DNA of 52,793 nt from Thermoplasmata archaeon. Its GTDB lineage: Archaea; Thermoplasmatota; Thermoplasmata; RBG-16-68-12. The notes beneath the pieces are model-generated. The model was not told the origin of the DNA, ran no database searches, and worked only from the letters and a program-made list of their open reading frames with translations. Both the position numbers and the translations under genes were made by a program. Of this stretch, positions 24,639 through 33,614 are shown piece after piece. The stretch spans positions 1 to 52,793 of the forward strand of contig DASWDU010000047.1 in assembly GCA_036395115.1 (NCBI GenBank), in the 5' to 3' direction. Each line of letters begins with the position of its first letter. Position 1 is the first letter of the stretch.

Positions 24639-25022
24639 TCAGAACGCGCCCTTGATCTTCGCGCGGTCGATCTTGATCCCGGCGGGCGTCGCCATGAGGA
24701 TGTTCTTCCCCACGACGGCGACGTCGCCGCCGCAGTCGCGGACGGCGCTCTTCAGCTCCGCCGTTATCCGCTTCAGCGCGAGCTCGTCGCTCGCGAGGCT
24801 CGTGTAGTCGATGAGCAGGATGTTCCCGTTGTACACGTGCGTCGTCAGGTCGCCGACGTCCTCGTAGCGGTAGACCTCCGCGACCTTGACCAGGTGTTCG
24901 ACGGGCTCACCCAGCGCTCCGCCCTCGCCTTCGAAGCTCAGCTCGGCCAAGTCGATGTATGTATCCGCCTCCGCGGCACCGCCTTCGGCCAGTCGTCTAA
25001 ATGGCTTTTTGATAAAGGCCAT
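24639..25022 (-). CDS. sepF: SepF-like cell-division protein
   Basis: This 127-residue protein has the SepF pattern: an N-terminal membrane-targeting helix (MAFIKKPFRRLAEG), then VKVAEVYRYEDVGDL, a GNILLIDYTSL strand, and GGDVAVVGKNILMATPAGIKI. Archaeal SepF anchors FtsZ to the membrane at the division site. The start ATG is preceded by a GGGATG-like purine run and an AT-rich TTTAAATT promoter near 25061-25068. FtsZ is not encoded in the window. Confidence 0.88.
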   Translation of the reverse strand: MAFIKKPFRRLAEGGAAEADTYIDLAELSFEGEGGALGEPVEHLVKVAEVYRYEDVGDLTTHVYNGNILLIDYTSLASDELALKRITAELKSAVRDCGGDVAVVGKNILMATPAGIKIDRAKIKGAF

Positions 25023-25211
25023 CCTACATCCCTTCTGCGCCGCCCCATAGTCGTGCCCACGAATTTAAATGTATCGCGGGGACGTCTTCGATGTGACAAC
25101 GGGAGGCAGGAATTATCGATATAATCATAAGATAACCATGACCTTCCCTGCCACGGAGAGGTCCGGGGTCATAACGTTTAAGAAGGAAATGCCTCTGTCG
25201 ACTTCCCGCCC

Positions 25212-26156
25212 ATGGCCTACGACGTCATCGTGGTCGGCGGCGGTCCCTCCGGGCTCACGGCCGGCGTGTACGCCCGGACCCGGAAGCTCTCGACGCTCAT
25301 CTTGGAGGCGCAGGCGACGGGGGGCCAGCTCGAATGGCTCTATCCGACGAAGTCCGTCTACGACTATCCGAGCTACATCGCAATCGAGGGGGGCGAACTC
25401 GGGCAGCTGTTCGTGCTGCATTCGCGGGAGAGCGGGGCGGAGATGCGGGCGGAAGAAGTCGTGGACATCCAACGCCAGCCGTCCGGTTTCAGGGTCGTGA
25501 CCCGCCAGGGGAACACCTACGAGGCCCGCACGATCATCCTCGCGATGGGGATGGGGCTCTTCGAGCCGAAACGGCTCGGCGTCCCCGGCGAGGCCGAACT
25601 CGAGGGGGCCGGCGTCGCGTCGCGCGTCCGGGACTGGCGCGAGTACAAGGACAAGCGGGTGCTCGTCGTCGGCGGCGGCGACAGCGCGCTCGAGATCGCG
25701 TTGGAGATCGTCGCGACCGCGAAGGAGGTGCTGCTGGTCCACCGCCGCGCGGAGTTCCGGGCGATGGAGAAGAACGTCGAGGCCGTCTTGGCGAGCCCGG
25801 TCCAAGTGCTCATCGACTCCGAGGTGACGAGCATCGAGGGACGCGACAAGGTCGAACGCGCGGTCGTGTACGACAACCGCACCCTGAAGAAGAAAGTCCT
25901 CGACGTCGACGCGGTGATCGTGAACATCGGCTTCGAGCCCAAGATAACGCCGCTCCCGAAATGGGGGATCGCCTTGGAGGGCGAGCGGCTGATCAAGGTC
26001 CGCGCAGACATGTCGACCTCGGTGCCCGGCATCTACGCGTGCGGGGACATCGTCTCATATCCGGGCAAAGACAAGCGGATCGTCACGGGATGCGGCGAGG
26101 CCGTGACCGCCGTGATGTCCGTGTACAAGTACCTCAAGCAGCCGTACTGGGCGTGA
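25212..26156 (+). CDS. Thioredoxin-reductase-like ferredoxin/flavodoxin NADP+ reductase
   Basis: The 314-residue flavoprotein has an N-terminal FAD-binding GGGPSGLTAG (about 9-18), a central NAD(P)-binding GGGDSALE with HRR (which favours NADPH), and a C-terminal GIYACGDI. The redox-active CxxC of thioredoxin reductase is absent; at that place the chain reads VRDWREYKDK. This is the layout of the YumC-type ferredoxin-NADP+ reductases, which reduce ferredoxin or flavodoxin directly. An AT-rich promoter (CGTTTAAG) is centred about 33 bases upstream of the ATG. The 3' end overlaps the convergent HAD gene. Confidence 0.88.
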   Translation: MAYDVIVVGGGPSGLTAGVYARTRKLSTLILEAQATGGQLEWLYPTKSVYDYPSYIAIEGGELGQLFVLHSRESGAEMRAEEVVDIQRQPSGFRVVTRQGNTYEARTIILAMGMGLFEPKRLGVPGEAELEGAGVASRVRDWREYKDKRVLVVGGGDSALEIALEIVATAKEVLLVHRRAEFRAMEKNVEAVLASPVQVLIDSEVTSIEGRDKVERAVVYDNRTLKKKVLDVDAVIVNIGFEPKITPLPKWGIALEGERLIKVRADMSTSVPGIYACGDIVSYPGKDKRIVTGCGEAVTAVMSVYKYLKQPYWA

Positions 26157-26799
26157 GGGCCCGCAAGAGCGGCGGGAGCGAGTCCGGCGTCTCGATGAGG
26201 TGGTCCACGCCCGCGGCCTCGAGGCTCGCCCGCGTCCCGTAACCCCAGGTCACGCCGACCGTCCGGGCGCCGGCCGCCTTCCCCGCGCGCACGTCGGCCT
26301 CCGTGTCGCCGACGACGACGCACTCCTCCGACGTCACCCCGAGCCTCGCGGCGGCCCGGAGGACAGAATCCGGCGCGGGCTTCTTCCGGGCGACGGAATC
26401 TCCGCCGAGGACGACGCCGAAGGACGCGAACAAGCCCGTGACGCGCAACGCTTCGACCGCCGTGTCGGTGCGCTTGTTCGTGACGATGCCAAGACGCCAC
26501 AATGTCAAGGACGCCAGCATCTCCGCGATCCGTGGGTACGGCCGCATGCCCTGCCGCACCGACGCGGCCTCGATCCGCTGGAACGCTCGGACCGCGCCCG
26601 CGAGCTCCTCGCCGGCCAAGGCGCACCGCTCCGCGTAGATCGTCTCGATCGGGGTACCGATCCATTGGGCCGCCACCGCACCGGGGAGGCCGGTCTTCCG
26701 GATCGCGGCGAGGCCGCCGTCGAACGCCGCCACCCACGCGTCCCGCGTGTCGAGGAGCGTCCCGTCGATGTCGAACAGAACGGCGCGCACCGGGCGCAC
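26134..26799 (-). CDS. HAD-family phosphatase (phosphoglycolate phosphatase-like)
   Basis: The protein has 221 residues. The HAD motifs are all present: motif I VLFDIDGTLLD (about 6-16), motif II GIVTNK, motif III Lys in RKKPAPDS, and motif IV VVVGDTEADVRAG. A helical cap (about 20-85) makes it a subclass IA phosphatase, like phosphoglycolate phosphatase. The substrate is not certain. The GTG at 26799 directly follows the stop of the PUA gene (26801), so the two are in one operon. Confidence 0.85.
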   Translation of the reverse strand: MRPVRAVLFDIDGTLLDTRDAWVAAFDGGLAAIRKTGLPGAVAAQWIGTPIETIYAERCALAGEELAGAVRAFQRIEAASVRQGMRPYPRIAEMLASLTLWRLGIVTNKRTDTAVEALRVTGLFASFGVVLGGDSVARKKPAPDSVLRAAARLGVTSEECVVVGDTEADVRAGKAAGARTVGVTWGYGTRASLEAAGVDHLIETPDSLPPLLRALTPSTAA

Positions 26800-26800
26800 G

Positions 26801-27301
26801 TCAGGCCTCCTCCTCCCCGAGCCGCCAGATCTCGTCCCCGACGTGGTGGATGGTCTCAATCGCCTTGCCTTTCTCCTCCCGCGCCATCGTCGGCCCATCC
26901 ATCCGAGCCCGGCCGACGGCGAGGGGCCGGCGGTTCTTCTCGTCCTGCACCCAGACAATGTCGCCCTCCCGGATCGACGGATCCGCGTCGACGATCCCGG
27001 GCGCCATCACGTCGGCGCCGTTGTAGATGAACCGGACGGCGCCCATGTCGACCGTCACGGCGCGTTTCGTGCCGGGGAACGCGAGAAGGCCCCGGACCGT
27101 CGGCACGATGCCCTTGTCGAGCAGAAGTGCAAACGCCTCGTTGTCCCGCAGCAGGAGCCGGTGCGGGCCCGCTTCCGCCTCGTCGATCGGAGCGTCGTCC
27201 GCGGGCACCGCCATCCCGAACTCCGAGGCGAGCCGCGCGGTCCAGTCGGTCGCCTCCTTTCGGCGGAGCCGAGAACGCCGCCGAATCTTCAGCGCGACCA
27301 T
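26801..27301 (-). CDS. PUA-domain RNA-binding protein (archaeal MCT-1/Tma20-like)
   Basis: The 166-residue protein has an N-terminal basic segment (KIRRRSRLRRKEA) and a small alpha-beta domain. A PUA domain (about 75-160) contains RAVTVDMGAVRFIYNGADVM, GIVDADPSIREGDIVWV, and PLAVGRA. The layout resembles archaeal proteins related to eukaryotic MCT-1/Tma20, which act on the ribosome. The role in archaea is not well defined. The HAD gene follows immediately. Confidence 0.82.
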   Translation of the reverse strand: MVALKIRRRSRLRRKEATDWTARLASEFGMAVPADDAPIDEAEAGPHRLLLRDNEAFALLLDKGIVPTVRGLLAFPGTKRAVTVDMGAVRFIYNGADVMAPGIVDADPSIREGDIVWVQDEKNRRPLAVGRARMDGPTMAREEKGKAIETIHHVGDEIWRLGEEEA

Positions 27302-27372
27302 CGGATCTCCGGGAAGCCCGGGAGGCAGATAACCCTTCTCCGGTGATATCTATCCATGTACGTGAATCAAAA

Positions 27373-29526
27373 TCAGTCCATCGCGACGGCTTCGGATTGA
27401 AGGCGGATCGCTCGGGTGTGGGAGGGATCGAGCCGCAAGGCGTGGTCGAGCATCCTCGACGCGCGGACCCCCTGCCCTTGCGCGCGCCACGCGATCGCCG
27501 CGTCGCACCAAGCGTCGGCGTCCGCCGGATTGAGGCCCAACGCGGCGTCGTACGCCGCGATCGCCTCCTTTGGTCGACCGAGCTCCAAGAGCTGGCGCCC
27601 CTTCCGGCGATACGCGACGTCGCGGCCGTCCGTCGCGGTGCGGATCACAGTGTCGCAATCGGCGAGCGCTTCCTCCGTCCGGCCGAGCGCCGCGTGCAGG
27701 TCCGCCCGGAGCAGGTGCGGCTCCGCCTCGGACCCTCCGACCGCCGCCAGCGCCGCCAGGGCCTCATCGAGACGGCCGAGCGACTGCAAGGCGCGAGCCC
27801 GCTCGATGGAGGCGTCCGGTCCCCCGCCCAGTTCGACGGCGCGCCGCAAGAGGTCGACCGCGTCCGACGTGCGGCCAAGGGCGCGGGTCGCGCGGCCTGC
27901 CGCCAACCACCCGCGCGGATCCTGCGGATGCTTCGCGCGCGCCTCGTCCGCCGGCACGAGCGCGTCCGCCGCCCGCCCCGTCGAAAGGAGGAGGCCCGCC
28001 AACCGCGCGAGGGCGTCGACGCCGGCGCCTCGCGCCGCGGCCGCGGAATACGCCTCGATCGCCTCCTCGGTCCGCTCGAGGTCTTCGAGCAGCCGGCCTT
28101 CGCCGTACCACAGCTCGGCGTTATCCGGCTCGAGGTCGAGGGACCCTCGGAAGCACCGAAGCGCCTCGTCGTAGCACCGTTCCGCCTCGAGCGCGTTCCC
28201 CATCTCTTCGAGGATCGCCCCTCGGAAGACCCACGCCTCGTCGTACTCGCCGCTCAAGATGAGGGCGTTGTTCAGCGCGTCCCGTGCCTCCTCGAGGCGG
28301 CCGAGATGGTGGAGCGCCTCCGCCTTCGCCATCCACGCGTGGTCGTAGTTCGGGTTCAGCTCGAGGCTCTGGCCGATCAGCTCGAGCCCCTCCTCGTGGC
28401 GACCGAGCGAGTCCAGCGCGTGGCCTTTCGCGTAGAGCGCGTAGTCGAAGTCCGGCTTGATCTCGAGGCTCTTGTCGTGGTACGTCAGCGATTCCGCATG
28501 GCGGCCCATCTTGTTCAGCGCGTTCCCGATGTTGTTCCACGCGATCTCGTACTTCGGGTTCACGTCGAGCGCCTTCTCGAAGTACGGGACCGATGCCTCG
28601 TACCGCCCGAGGTTGTACAGCGCGTTCCCCAAGTTGTTCCACAGGACCTCGTCCCCCGCGTCGAGGGCGAGCGCCTTCTCGTACGCCGCGACGGCCTCCT
28701 CGAGGCGGTTGATCCCGTGGAACGTGTAGCCCTTGTTGTACCACGCCTGCTTGTACGCCGGGTTGATGGCGAGCGCGCGGTCGTAGCATGAGAGCGCCTC
28801 CTCGTGGATCCCGAGCATGAAGAACGTGAAGCCCTTGTTGTTCCACGCCGCTTCGTTCGTCGGATCGACGGCGATCGCACGATCGTACGCCTCGACGGCC
28901 TCCTCGTACCGCTCGAGTGCGTACAGGGAGTCCCCGAGCCCCGTCCATGCCGCGCCGTCGTCCGGATTCAGGGAGGTCGCGGCCTTGTACGCCTCGATCG
29001 CGTCGTCGAGCTTGTTGAGCTCCGCGAGGAGCTGCCCCTTCCGCGCCCATGCGACCGCGTTCGCGGTGTCGGTGCGCACGAGCGCGTCGTAGGCGAGCAG
29101 CGCTTCTTTCGTCCGGCCGAGGCGGGCGAGCACGAGCGCCTTGTCGTACATCGCGTCCGGATAGTCCGCCTTGATGGCGAGCGCGCGGTCGTATGCCGAG
29201 AGCGCCTCCTCGAACCCGCCGAGCTGGGCATGTGCGTTCCCGAGGTTGTACGCCGCGATCTCGTACGCCGGGTCGACGCGCAACGCACGCGTGTACGCAT
29301 GGATCGCGTCCCCGTGCCGGCCAAGGCCGTCGAGCGCGACGCCTCGGTTGTTCCACAGGACTTGGTCTTCGTACCCGAGGGCGACCGCGCGATCGTAGCA
29401 CTCGAGGGCGACCGCGAATTCGCGCGCGTCCGCGTGTGCGTTGCCTCGGAGGAACTCCGCCTCGCCCCGGGCCACGTCTTGTGTCGGGGAGAGGGCGGCC
29501 AGCGCGAAGGCCAGGGGGAGGGCCAT
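27373..29526 (-). CDS. Long TPR-repeat protein
   Basis: This 717-residue protein is almost entirely tetratricopeptide repeats, about 18 to 20 copies of 34 residues. Each has the pattern W-x-N-x-G-x(3)-L/G-x-x-E-E-A-x-x-x-Y-D-x-A-L-x-x-x-P. An N-terminal hydrophobic segment (MALPLAFALAALSP) could be a signal peptide. The central copies are most regular; the last six are degenerate and Ala/Arg-rich. TPR solenoids bind partner proteins; the partner is unknown. A TATA-like CTTAAAT lies about 31 bases upstream, divergent from egsA. Confidence 0.85.
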   Translation of the reverse strand: MALPLAFALAALSPTQDVARGEAEFLRGNAHADAREFAVALECYDRAVALGYEDQVLWNNRGVALDGLGRHGDAIHAYTRALRVDPAYEIAAYNLGNAHAQLGGFEEALSAYDRALAIKADYPDAMYDKALVLARLGRTKEALLAYDALVRTDTANAVAWARKGQLLAELNKLDDAIEAYKAATSLNPDDGAAWTGLGDSLYALERYEEAVEAYDRAIAVDPTNEAAWNNKGFTFFMLGIHEEALSCYDRALAINPAYKQAWYNKGYTFHGINRLEEAVAAYEKALALDAGDEVLWNNLGNALYNLGRYEASVPYFEKALDVNPKYEIAWNNIGNALNKMGRHAESLTYHDKSLEIKPDFDYALYAKGHALDSLGRHEEGLELIGQSLELNPNYDHAWMAKAEALHHLGRLEEARDALNNALILSGEYDEAWVFRGAILEEMGNALEAERCYDEALRCFRGSLDLEPDNAELWYGEGRLLEDLERTEEAIEAYSAAAARGAGVDALARLAGLLLSTGRAADALVPADEARAKHPQDPRGWLAAGRATRALGRTSDAVDLLRRAVELGGGPDASIERARALQSLGRLDEALAALAAVGGSEAEPHLLRADLHAALGRTEEALADCDTVIRTATDGRDVAYRRKGRQLLELGRPKEAIAAYDAALGLNPADADAWCDAAIAWRAQGQGVRASRMLDHALRLDPSHTRAIRLQSEAVAMD

Positions 29527-29654
29527 CGGCGACGCATCAGCCCCCGGGCCGATTTAAGCGTTCCGCGGTTACGGTCAGGGATGAGAGCATCCGTGGACCC
29601 GGGTCGTCGGCTTTAAGTAGAGACGCCTCCTTGGAGAGCGTTCGGGGCGACCGC

Positions 29655-30731
29655 GTGTCGACGATAGACGTGGAATCCTTCTCCAAGACGAAGGCGATGG
29701 AGCTGCCCCGGAACGTCGTCGTCGGACACGACGCGGTCCATCAAGTCGGCGAGGTGTGCCAGTCCCTCAAGCTCGGGAAGCGCGCGCTGATCGTCGCGGA
29801 CGAGACGACGATGAAGATCGCCGGCGCGATTGTCGAGAAAGAACTCGGGGCGCGCAAAATCAAGACGGCGGTGTTTCTGATCCCCGACGCGACGACGGCG
29901 GAGGTCCGCGAGGCGGAGGAGAAGATCCGCAAGGGGACGTTCGACTTCGCCCTCGGCGTCGGCGGCGGCCGGTCGATCGACGTGGCGAAGTGCGCGTCCT
30001 ACAACGCGGGCGTGCCGTTCGTCAGCGTGCCGACGGCCGCGAGCCACGACGGCGTCGTGTCGTCGCGCGCCTCGATCCTGAAGGACGGGGAGAAGGTGAG
30101 CCTCGCGGCGCAGACGCCGATCGCCGTGATCATGGACACCGCGATCATCGCGGAATCCCCGTTCCGCCTCATGGCAGCGGGGTGCGGGGACATCATCTCG
30201 AACCTCGTCGCGGTGAAGGATTGGGCGCTCGCGCGGAACCTGCGGAACGAGTACTACTCGTCGTACGCGGCCGCGCTGAGCGAGCTCGCCGCACGCCTCA
30301 TCATCGAGAACGCGTCGACGATCAAGCCGCGGCTCGAGGAGAGCGCGTGGTTCGTCTGCAAGGCCCTCGTGTCGAGCGGGGTCGCGATGTCGATCGCCGG
30401 TTCCTCCCGCCCGGCCAGCGGGAGCGAGCACAAGTTCTCCCATGCCCTCGACCAGCTCGCGAAGAAGCCCGCGCTGCACGGCGAGCAGTGCGGCGTCGGC
30501 ACGATCATGATGATGTACCTCCACGGAGGGAAGTGGGAGGAGGTCCGCGAAGCGCTCTTGGCGATCGGCGCTCCGACGACCGCGCGGTCGCTCGGGGTGA
30601 CGGACGACGAGGTCCTCCAGGCGCTCGTGCACGCGCACGAGGTCAACAAGGAACGGTACACGATCCTCGGGGACGAGGGCCTCACCGCCGAAGCGGCGGA
30701 ACGCCTCGCGAAGATTACGAAGGTCATCTGA
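29655..30731 (+). CDS. egsA: sn-Glycerol-1-phosphate dehydrogenase
   Basis: The 358-residue enzyme reduces dihydroxyacetone phosphate to sn-glycerol-1-phosphate, the backbone of archaeal lipids. Visible features are the N-terminal LPRNVVVGHDA, the NAD(P)-binding GVGGGRSIDVAKC (about 98-110), VPTAASHDGVVS, and metal ligands Asp in AAGCGDIISN and His in SEHKFSHALD and ALHGEQCGVG. The GTG at 29655 was chosen from homology; the CTTTAAG box at 29611-29617 would give a leader of about 15 bases. It is divergent from the TPR gene and convergent with the RIO kinase gene. Confidence 0.95.
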   Translation: MSTIDVESFSKTKAMELPRNVVVGHDAVHQVGEVCQSLKLGKRALIVADETTMKIAGAIVEKELGARKIKTAVFLIPDATTAEVREAEEKIRKGTFDFALGVGGGRSIDVAKCASYNAGVPFVSVPTAASHDGVVSSRASILKDGEKVSLAAQTPIAVIMDTAIIAESPFRLMAAGCGDIISNLVAVKDWALARNLRNEYYSSYAAALSELAARLIIENASTIKPRLEESAWFVCKALVSSGVAMSIAGSSRPASGSEHKFSHALDQLAKKPALHGEQCGVGTIMMMYLHGGKWEEVREALLAIGAPTTARSLGVTDDEVLQALVHAHEVNKERYTILGDEGLTAEAAERLAKITKVI

Positions 30732-30741
30732 GTGAAGTCCG

Positions 30742-31497
30742 CTACCTCTCGCTCGAATCGCCCTCGAGGACCTTGAACCGGTCGAGCGATGCGACGATGC
30801 CGGCCGCGATGCGCTCGACGTCAATCGAGAGATCGTACCTCCGGAAGTACGCCTGCAGCGCGCTCAGTCCGTGGATGAGGGCGTCTCGCGCCCTCGTGAG
30901 TCGAACCCAGGGCGCCTCCCCCGTCCGATCCACTCGGATCGCAGCCGAAAAATCAATGAACCATGAACGTCCGGCGTGCACGAGGATGTTGTACGCGCTC
31001 AGGTCCGAATGCACAATCCCCGCGCGGCCGAGCGCGGCGACGCCTTCGAGGACCGCCGTCAAGAACGGCTCGGGCGAATCGAGCTCTACATCGTGCAGGC
31101 GGGGGGCCGGGCCGTCGTCGTCACCAAGATACCGCATTGACAGGAGGTTCTCGACGCGCCGGGCCGGGGCGGGGACCGGGGCGCCTCCTTTCCAGGCCTG
31201 CCGCATCATCTCGAACTCGTGCGCCGCGAGCCACGACATCGTGTCGACTTTGATCGGACGGCCGCCGCGGTGGGACGTTCGGTAGAGCCGATACGCCTTC
31301 ACCGCAAGCGGCGCGCCGTTGTACGCGCACAGGTACACGTCCGCCTCCTTGCCCGCGCTGATCATGCGGAGGACGTCCGTCGCAAGGCCCGCGTCGAGGA
31401 TGGCGTCGGCGGTCCCGCGGTAGCCGCGCTCGCGCAACTCGATCGTCCCGTGATCGATTCGCCATTGGACGCTCGCGTCGAGCGGATCGTTCGACAT
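30742..31497 (-). CDS. RIO-family protein kinase
   Basis: The 251-residue protein is a RIO1-type kinase. Motifs are ISAGKEADVYLC (RIO nucleotide-binding loop, about 46-57), the invariant Lys in AVKAYRLYRTS, IVHSDLSAYNIL (catalytic loop), and FIDFSAA in place of DFG. The full-length RIO kinases act in ribosome small-subunit maturation. Here the N-terminal part is short and there is no extra domain. It converges on egsA with 10 bases between stops. Confidence 0.88.
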   Translation of the reverse strand: MSNDPLDASVQWRIDHGTIELRERGYRGTADAILDAGLATDVLRMISAGKEADVYLCAYNGAPLAVKAYRLYRTSHRGGRPIKVDTMSWLAAHEFEMMRQAWKGGAPVPAPARRVENLLSMRYLGDDDGPAPRLHDVELDSPEPFLTAVLEGVAALGRAGIVHSDLSAYNILVHAGRSWFIDFSAAIRVDRTGEAPWVRLTRARDALIHGLSALQAYFRRYDLSIDVERIAAGIVASLDRFKVLEGDSSER

Positions 31498-31763
31498 TCG
31501 TTTCTATTTCGTTGGTCATGGTGGCATTCGCAAGGCGCGCACACGAACGCCGGTCGCCGTGACGGGGATCACGCGGCTCCCGGCGCATTCGGGAAAACGG
31601 AATCGGACATCATCGCCGGGAACCTCCTGGTCGCACGGACCGGCGCCGTCCATGGAGCTCCGCCGCATCAACCTATCGGAATGGAAGTCCGGCGTCGAAC
31701 GTCCGGTTCGTCGACGGGACCCTTAAGCCGAGGGCAGCCGTTGTCTCCTCGGAGGCCGCCGTC

Positions 31764-32198
31764 GTGGTCCAGATCACGCTTGTCGGCGAGAGGCAGGCGG
31801 TTGTGGGCCACGAATTCGTGTACCGCGGACCGCAGCCGGCGTGCAGGCCGTGCAAGGTCCGTGCGGCGTGCCTGAACCAGGACGTCGGACGCCGCTATCG
31901 CATCACGCAGGTTCGCGACGTCGCGCATCCGTGCCTCCTGAACGAGGAGCTCGCTCGAGTCGTCGAGGTCGAGCCCACCTCCCCGGAGTGCAGCGTGGCC
32001 GCACGGACCGCGGTCGAGGGCGCCGTCCTCGCCTACAAGAAAATCGTGTGCGCCAACGCCGCGTGCCCGAACTTCCGGACGTGCCATCCGATCGGCATCG
32101 AGCCGGGAACTCGGATCCGCATCCTCGAGGCGGGACGGGAACTTGATTGCCCCCTCGGATATTCGATTGTCCCCGCGAAGGTCGCGTACGCGGATTGA
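31764..32198 (+). CDS. UPF0179 family Cys-rich protein
   Basis: This 144-residue protein has the archaeal UPF0179 pattern: ITLVGERQAVVGHEFVYRGP, then CRPCKVRAACLN, a helix-strand segment, and CANAACPNFRTCHP near the end, then YSIVPAKVAYAD. About eight cysteines are in CxxC-like pairs and could bind Fe-S or zinc. The function is unknown. The GTG start is standard for the family. The 266 bases upstream (31498-31763) contain no gene that could be supported. Confidence 0.85.
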   Translation: MVQITLVGERQAVVGHEFVYRGPQPACRPCKVRAACLNQDVGRRYRITQVRDVAHPCLLNEELARVVEVEPTSPECSVAARTAVEGAVLAYKKIVCANAACPNFRTCHPIGIEPGTRIRILEAGRELDCPLGYSIVPAKVAYAD

Positions 32199-32208
32199 GG
32201 CGAGTCCC

Positions 32209-32607
32209 GTGAAAGCATCCCTTCCCCGCCGCATGACGCTGCACGCGATCGAGGCGGCCGTCCTGACGCGCGGCTACCGGCCGAAACGGGAGACGTTCGA
32301 CCTCGTCGCGTTCAAGGCGCTGTACAACGGAAAGCGGTTCCACATGCGCCTCGAGACGCACGGCCTCGAGCGGGTCCCGAAAGGCTCCGAAATCGACTTG
32401 CACGTCGACTTCATGCGCGAGCTGAAGAGACACCACGGCTCCGAGGCGGAGTCGGAGGAGATCGCGGTCGAGATGGCGGAACTCCTCGGCGCCTTGAAGG
32501 AACAGGACCCGGAGCGCGCGAAGCCGAGGGTCCGCTGTCCGGAGTGCGGGAAGGAGTTCGGCCAAGAGGCGTTCCGTGCGCACCGGACGATCATCCACGG
32601 CCGCTAG
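32209..32607 (+). CDS. Small protein with C-terminal C2H2-like zinc finger
   Basis: The protein has 132 residues. The first 70 form an alpha-beta domain (LTRGYRPKRETFDLVAFKAL). A charged helix follows, and the last 25 residues are a C2H2-type finger: CPECGKEF followed by AHRTIIH. The gene is on the same strand as UPF0179 and starts 10 bases after it, so co-transcription is likely. A GTG at 32209 is used; an ATG at 32233 is an alternative. It overlaps the convergent GNAT gene by four bases. Confidence 0.7.
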   Translation: MKASLPRRMTLHAIEAAVLTRGYRPKRETFDLVAFKALYNGKRFHMRLETHGLERVPKGSEIDLHVDFMRELKRHHGSEAESEEIAVEMAELLGALKEQDPERAKPRVRCPECGKEFGQEAFRAHRTIIHGR

Positions 32608-33047
32608 ACGATGTCCTTCCCGTACACCGTGCGGCCAGCCGTCCGAAAGCCCAACGACTTCCAGAAGGCCGCCGCGGCCGCGTTCGTCGGCGTGACCTCG
32701 AGATCGATCCGCTCGACGCGCATCGCCTTCGCTTCATCCAGGAGTCGGGTCGCGAGGGCTCGGCCGACGCCTTTCCGCCGCATCGCCGGGTCGACGAAAA
32801 AGTCGTTGACCACCAGGAGACGTCCGTGCTCCGCAGACGGAGAGTAGACCGCCAAGGCGACCCCCACGACCGCCCGCTTCTCCCGGGCGACGAGCAGCAC
32901 CCCGCCAACGCGGTTTCGCAGGACCTGCTCGACGCCCCACGTGATCCGCTCCGGACGCGGCTTCACGCCCTCGGAGGTGATGTAGGCCGCGATCAGGCGC
33001 TCGACGTCCGCGCGGTCCGTCGGATTCGCGCGCTCGATGAGGACCAT
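32604..33047 (-). CDS. GNAT N-acetyltransferase (second)
   Basis: This 147-residue protein has the complete GNAT core: IERANPTDRADVERLI, GVLLVAREKRAVVGVALAV, the acetyl-CoA site NDFFVDPAMRRKGVGRALA, and FWKSLGFRTAG. The FFVDPAMRRKGVG signature is clear. The substrate is unknown. An AT-rich GCTTATG box is about 30 bases upstream, which fits a leaderless transcript. Confidence 0.88.
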   Translation of the reverse strand: MVLIERANPTDRADVERLIAAYITSEGVKPRPERITWGVEQVLRNRVGGVLLVAREKRAVVGVALAVYSPSAEHGRLLVVNDFFVDPAMRRKGVGRALATRLLDEAKAMRVERIDLEVTPTNAAAAAFWKSLGFRTAGRTVYGKDIV

Positions 33048-33107
33048 CGCGCGCCGGGCACAGCCGCGCGGGACATAAGCGTTTGGGCGCTCGCATCCGG
33101 AGAGCCG

Positions 33108-33611
33108 CTAGCGATGGGCCGTCCGCGCTGAGTGGGATCCGATAGCGGCTCGCCGAATCGCGCGGCCGATCCGGGTCCTCTCCGCCTTCGACCGCACGAA
33201 GGATGCCTCTCGTGAATCGATCGGTCGACCCACGAAGGGATCCGCCTGGAACCGCGGATACAGGTGGACGTGGAGATGCGGAATCGTGTTCCCGTGAATC
33301 TCGTAGTTCATCTTGACGGGCGCGAGGAGGTCCGCGAGGGCCTTCGAGACGAGCAGGACATCCTGCCAGAATGCGAACCCGGCCGCGACCGGCAATTCGA
33401 ACGGTTCGACGACGTGACGCTTAGAGACGACGGCGACGTACCCGGGCAACGCGGCCCTTGGCGGGGCGCTGACCCAGGCCGAAGACAGGACGGCGACGAC
33501 ATCGAGGGGCCGACCTCGCCGACAGATCGGACAGTCCGCCTTCTTCCGACCGACGGATGAGAGACCTCCGCCCCGTCGTGTCGGCTCTTCTCTGGCCTCG
33601 TCCAGTTGCAT
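33108..33611 (-). CDS. HIT-family nucleotide hydrolase
   Basis: This 167-residue protein has the histidine triad IPHLHVHLYPRF (about 108-119) and a CPICRRG start of the HIT domain. HIT proteins hydrolyse nucleoside phosphoramidates or dinucleoside polyphosphates. It follows moeA with three bases between, so it is the third gene of the moaB-moeA-HIT operon. A role in molybdopterin-nucleotide chemistry is conceivable but not shown. Confidence 0.88.
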   Translation of the reverse strand: MQLDEAREEPTRRGGGLSSVGRKKADCPICRRGRPLDVVAVLSSAWVSAPPRAALPGYVAVVSKRHVVEPFELPVAAGFAFWQDVLLVSKALADLLAPVKMNYEIHGNTIPHLHVHLYPRFQADPFVGRPIDSREASFVRSKAERTRIGRAIRRAAIGSHSARTAHR

Positions 33612-33614
33612 CCC

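Noticed and set aside
25112-25125. AT-rich near-palindrome ATTAT-CGAT-ATAAT before the flavin reductase gene
   Set aside because: Arms are only five bases and of simple composition, so it is expected by chance in an AT-rich promoter region.
27127-28791. Plus-strand open frame of about 554 codons across the TPR gene
   Set aside because: It is the antisense shadow of the TPR repeats, with a repetitive Arg/Val/Pro composition and no recognisable domain.
32143-32208. Longer start for the zinc-finger protein
   Set aside because: The extension overlaps the UPF0179 gene and is Arg/Ser/Pro-rich without a fold; the GTG at 32209 is better placed.
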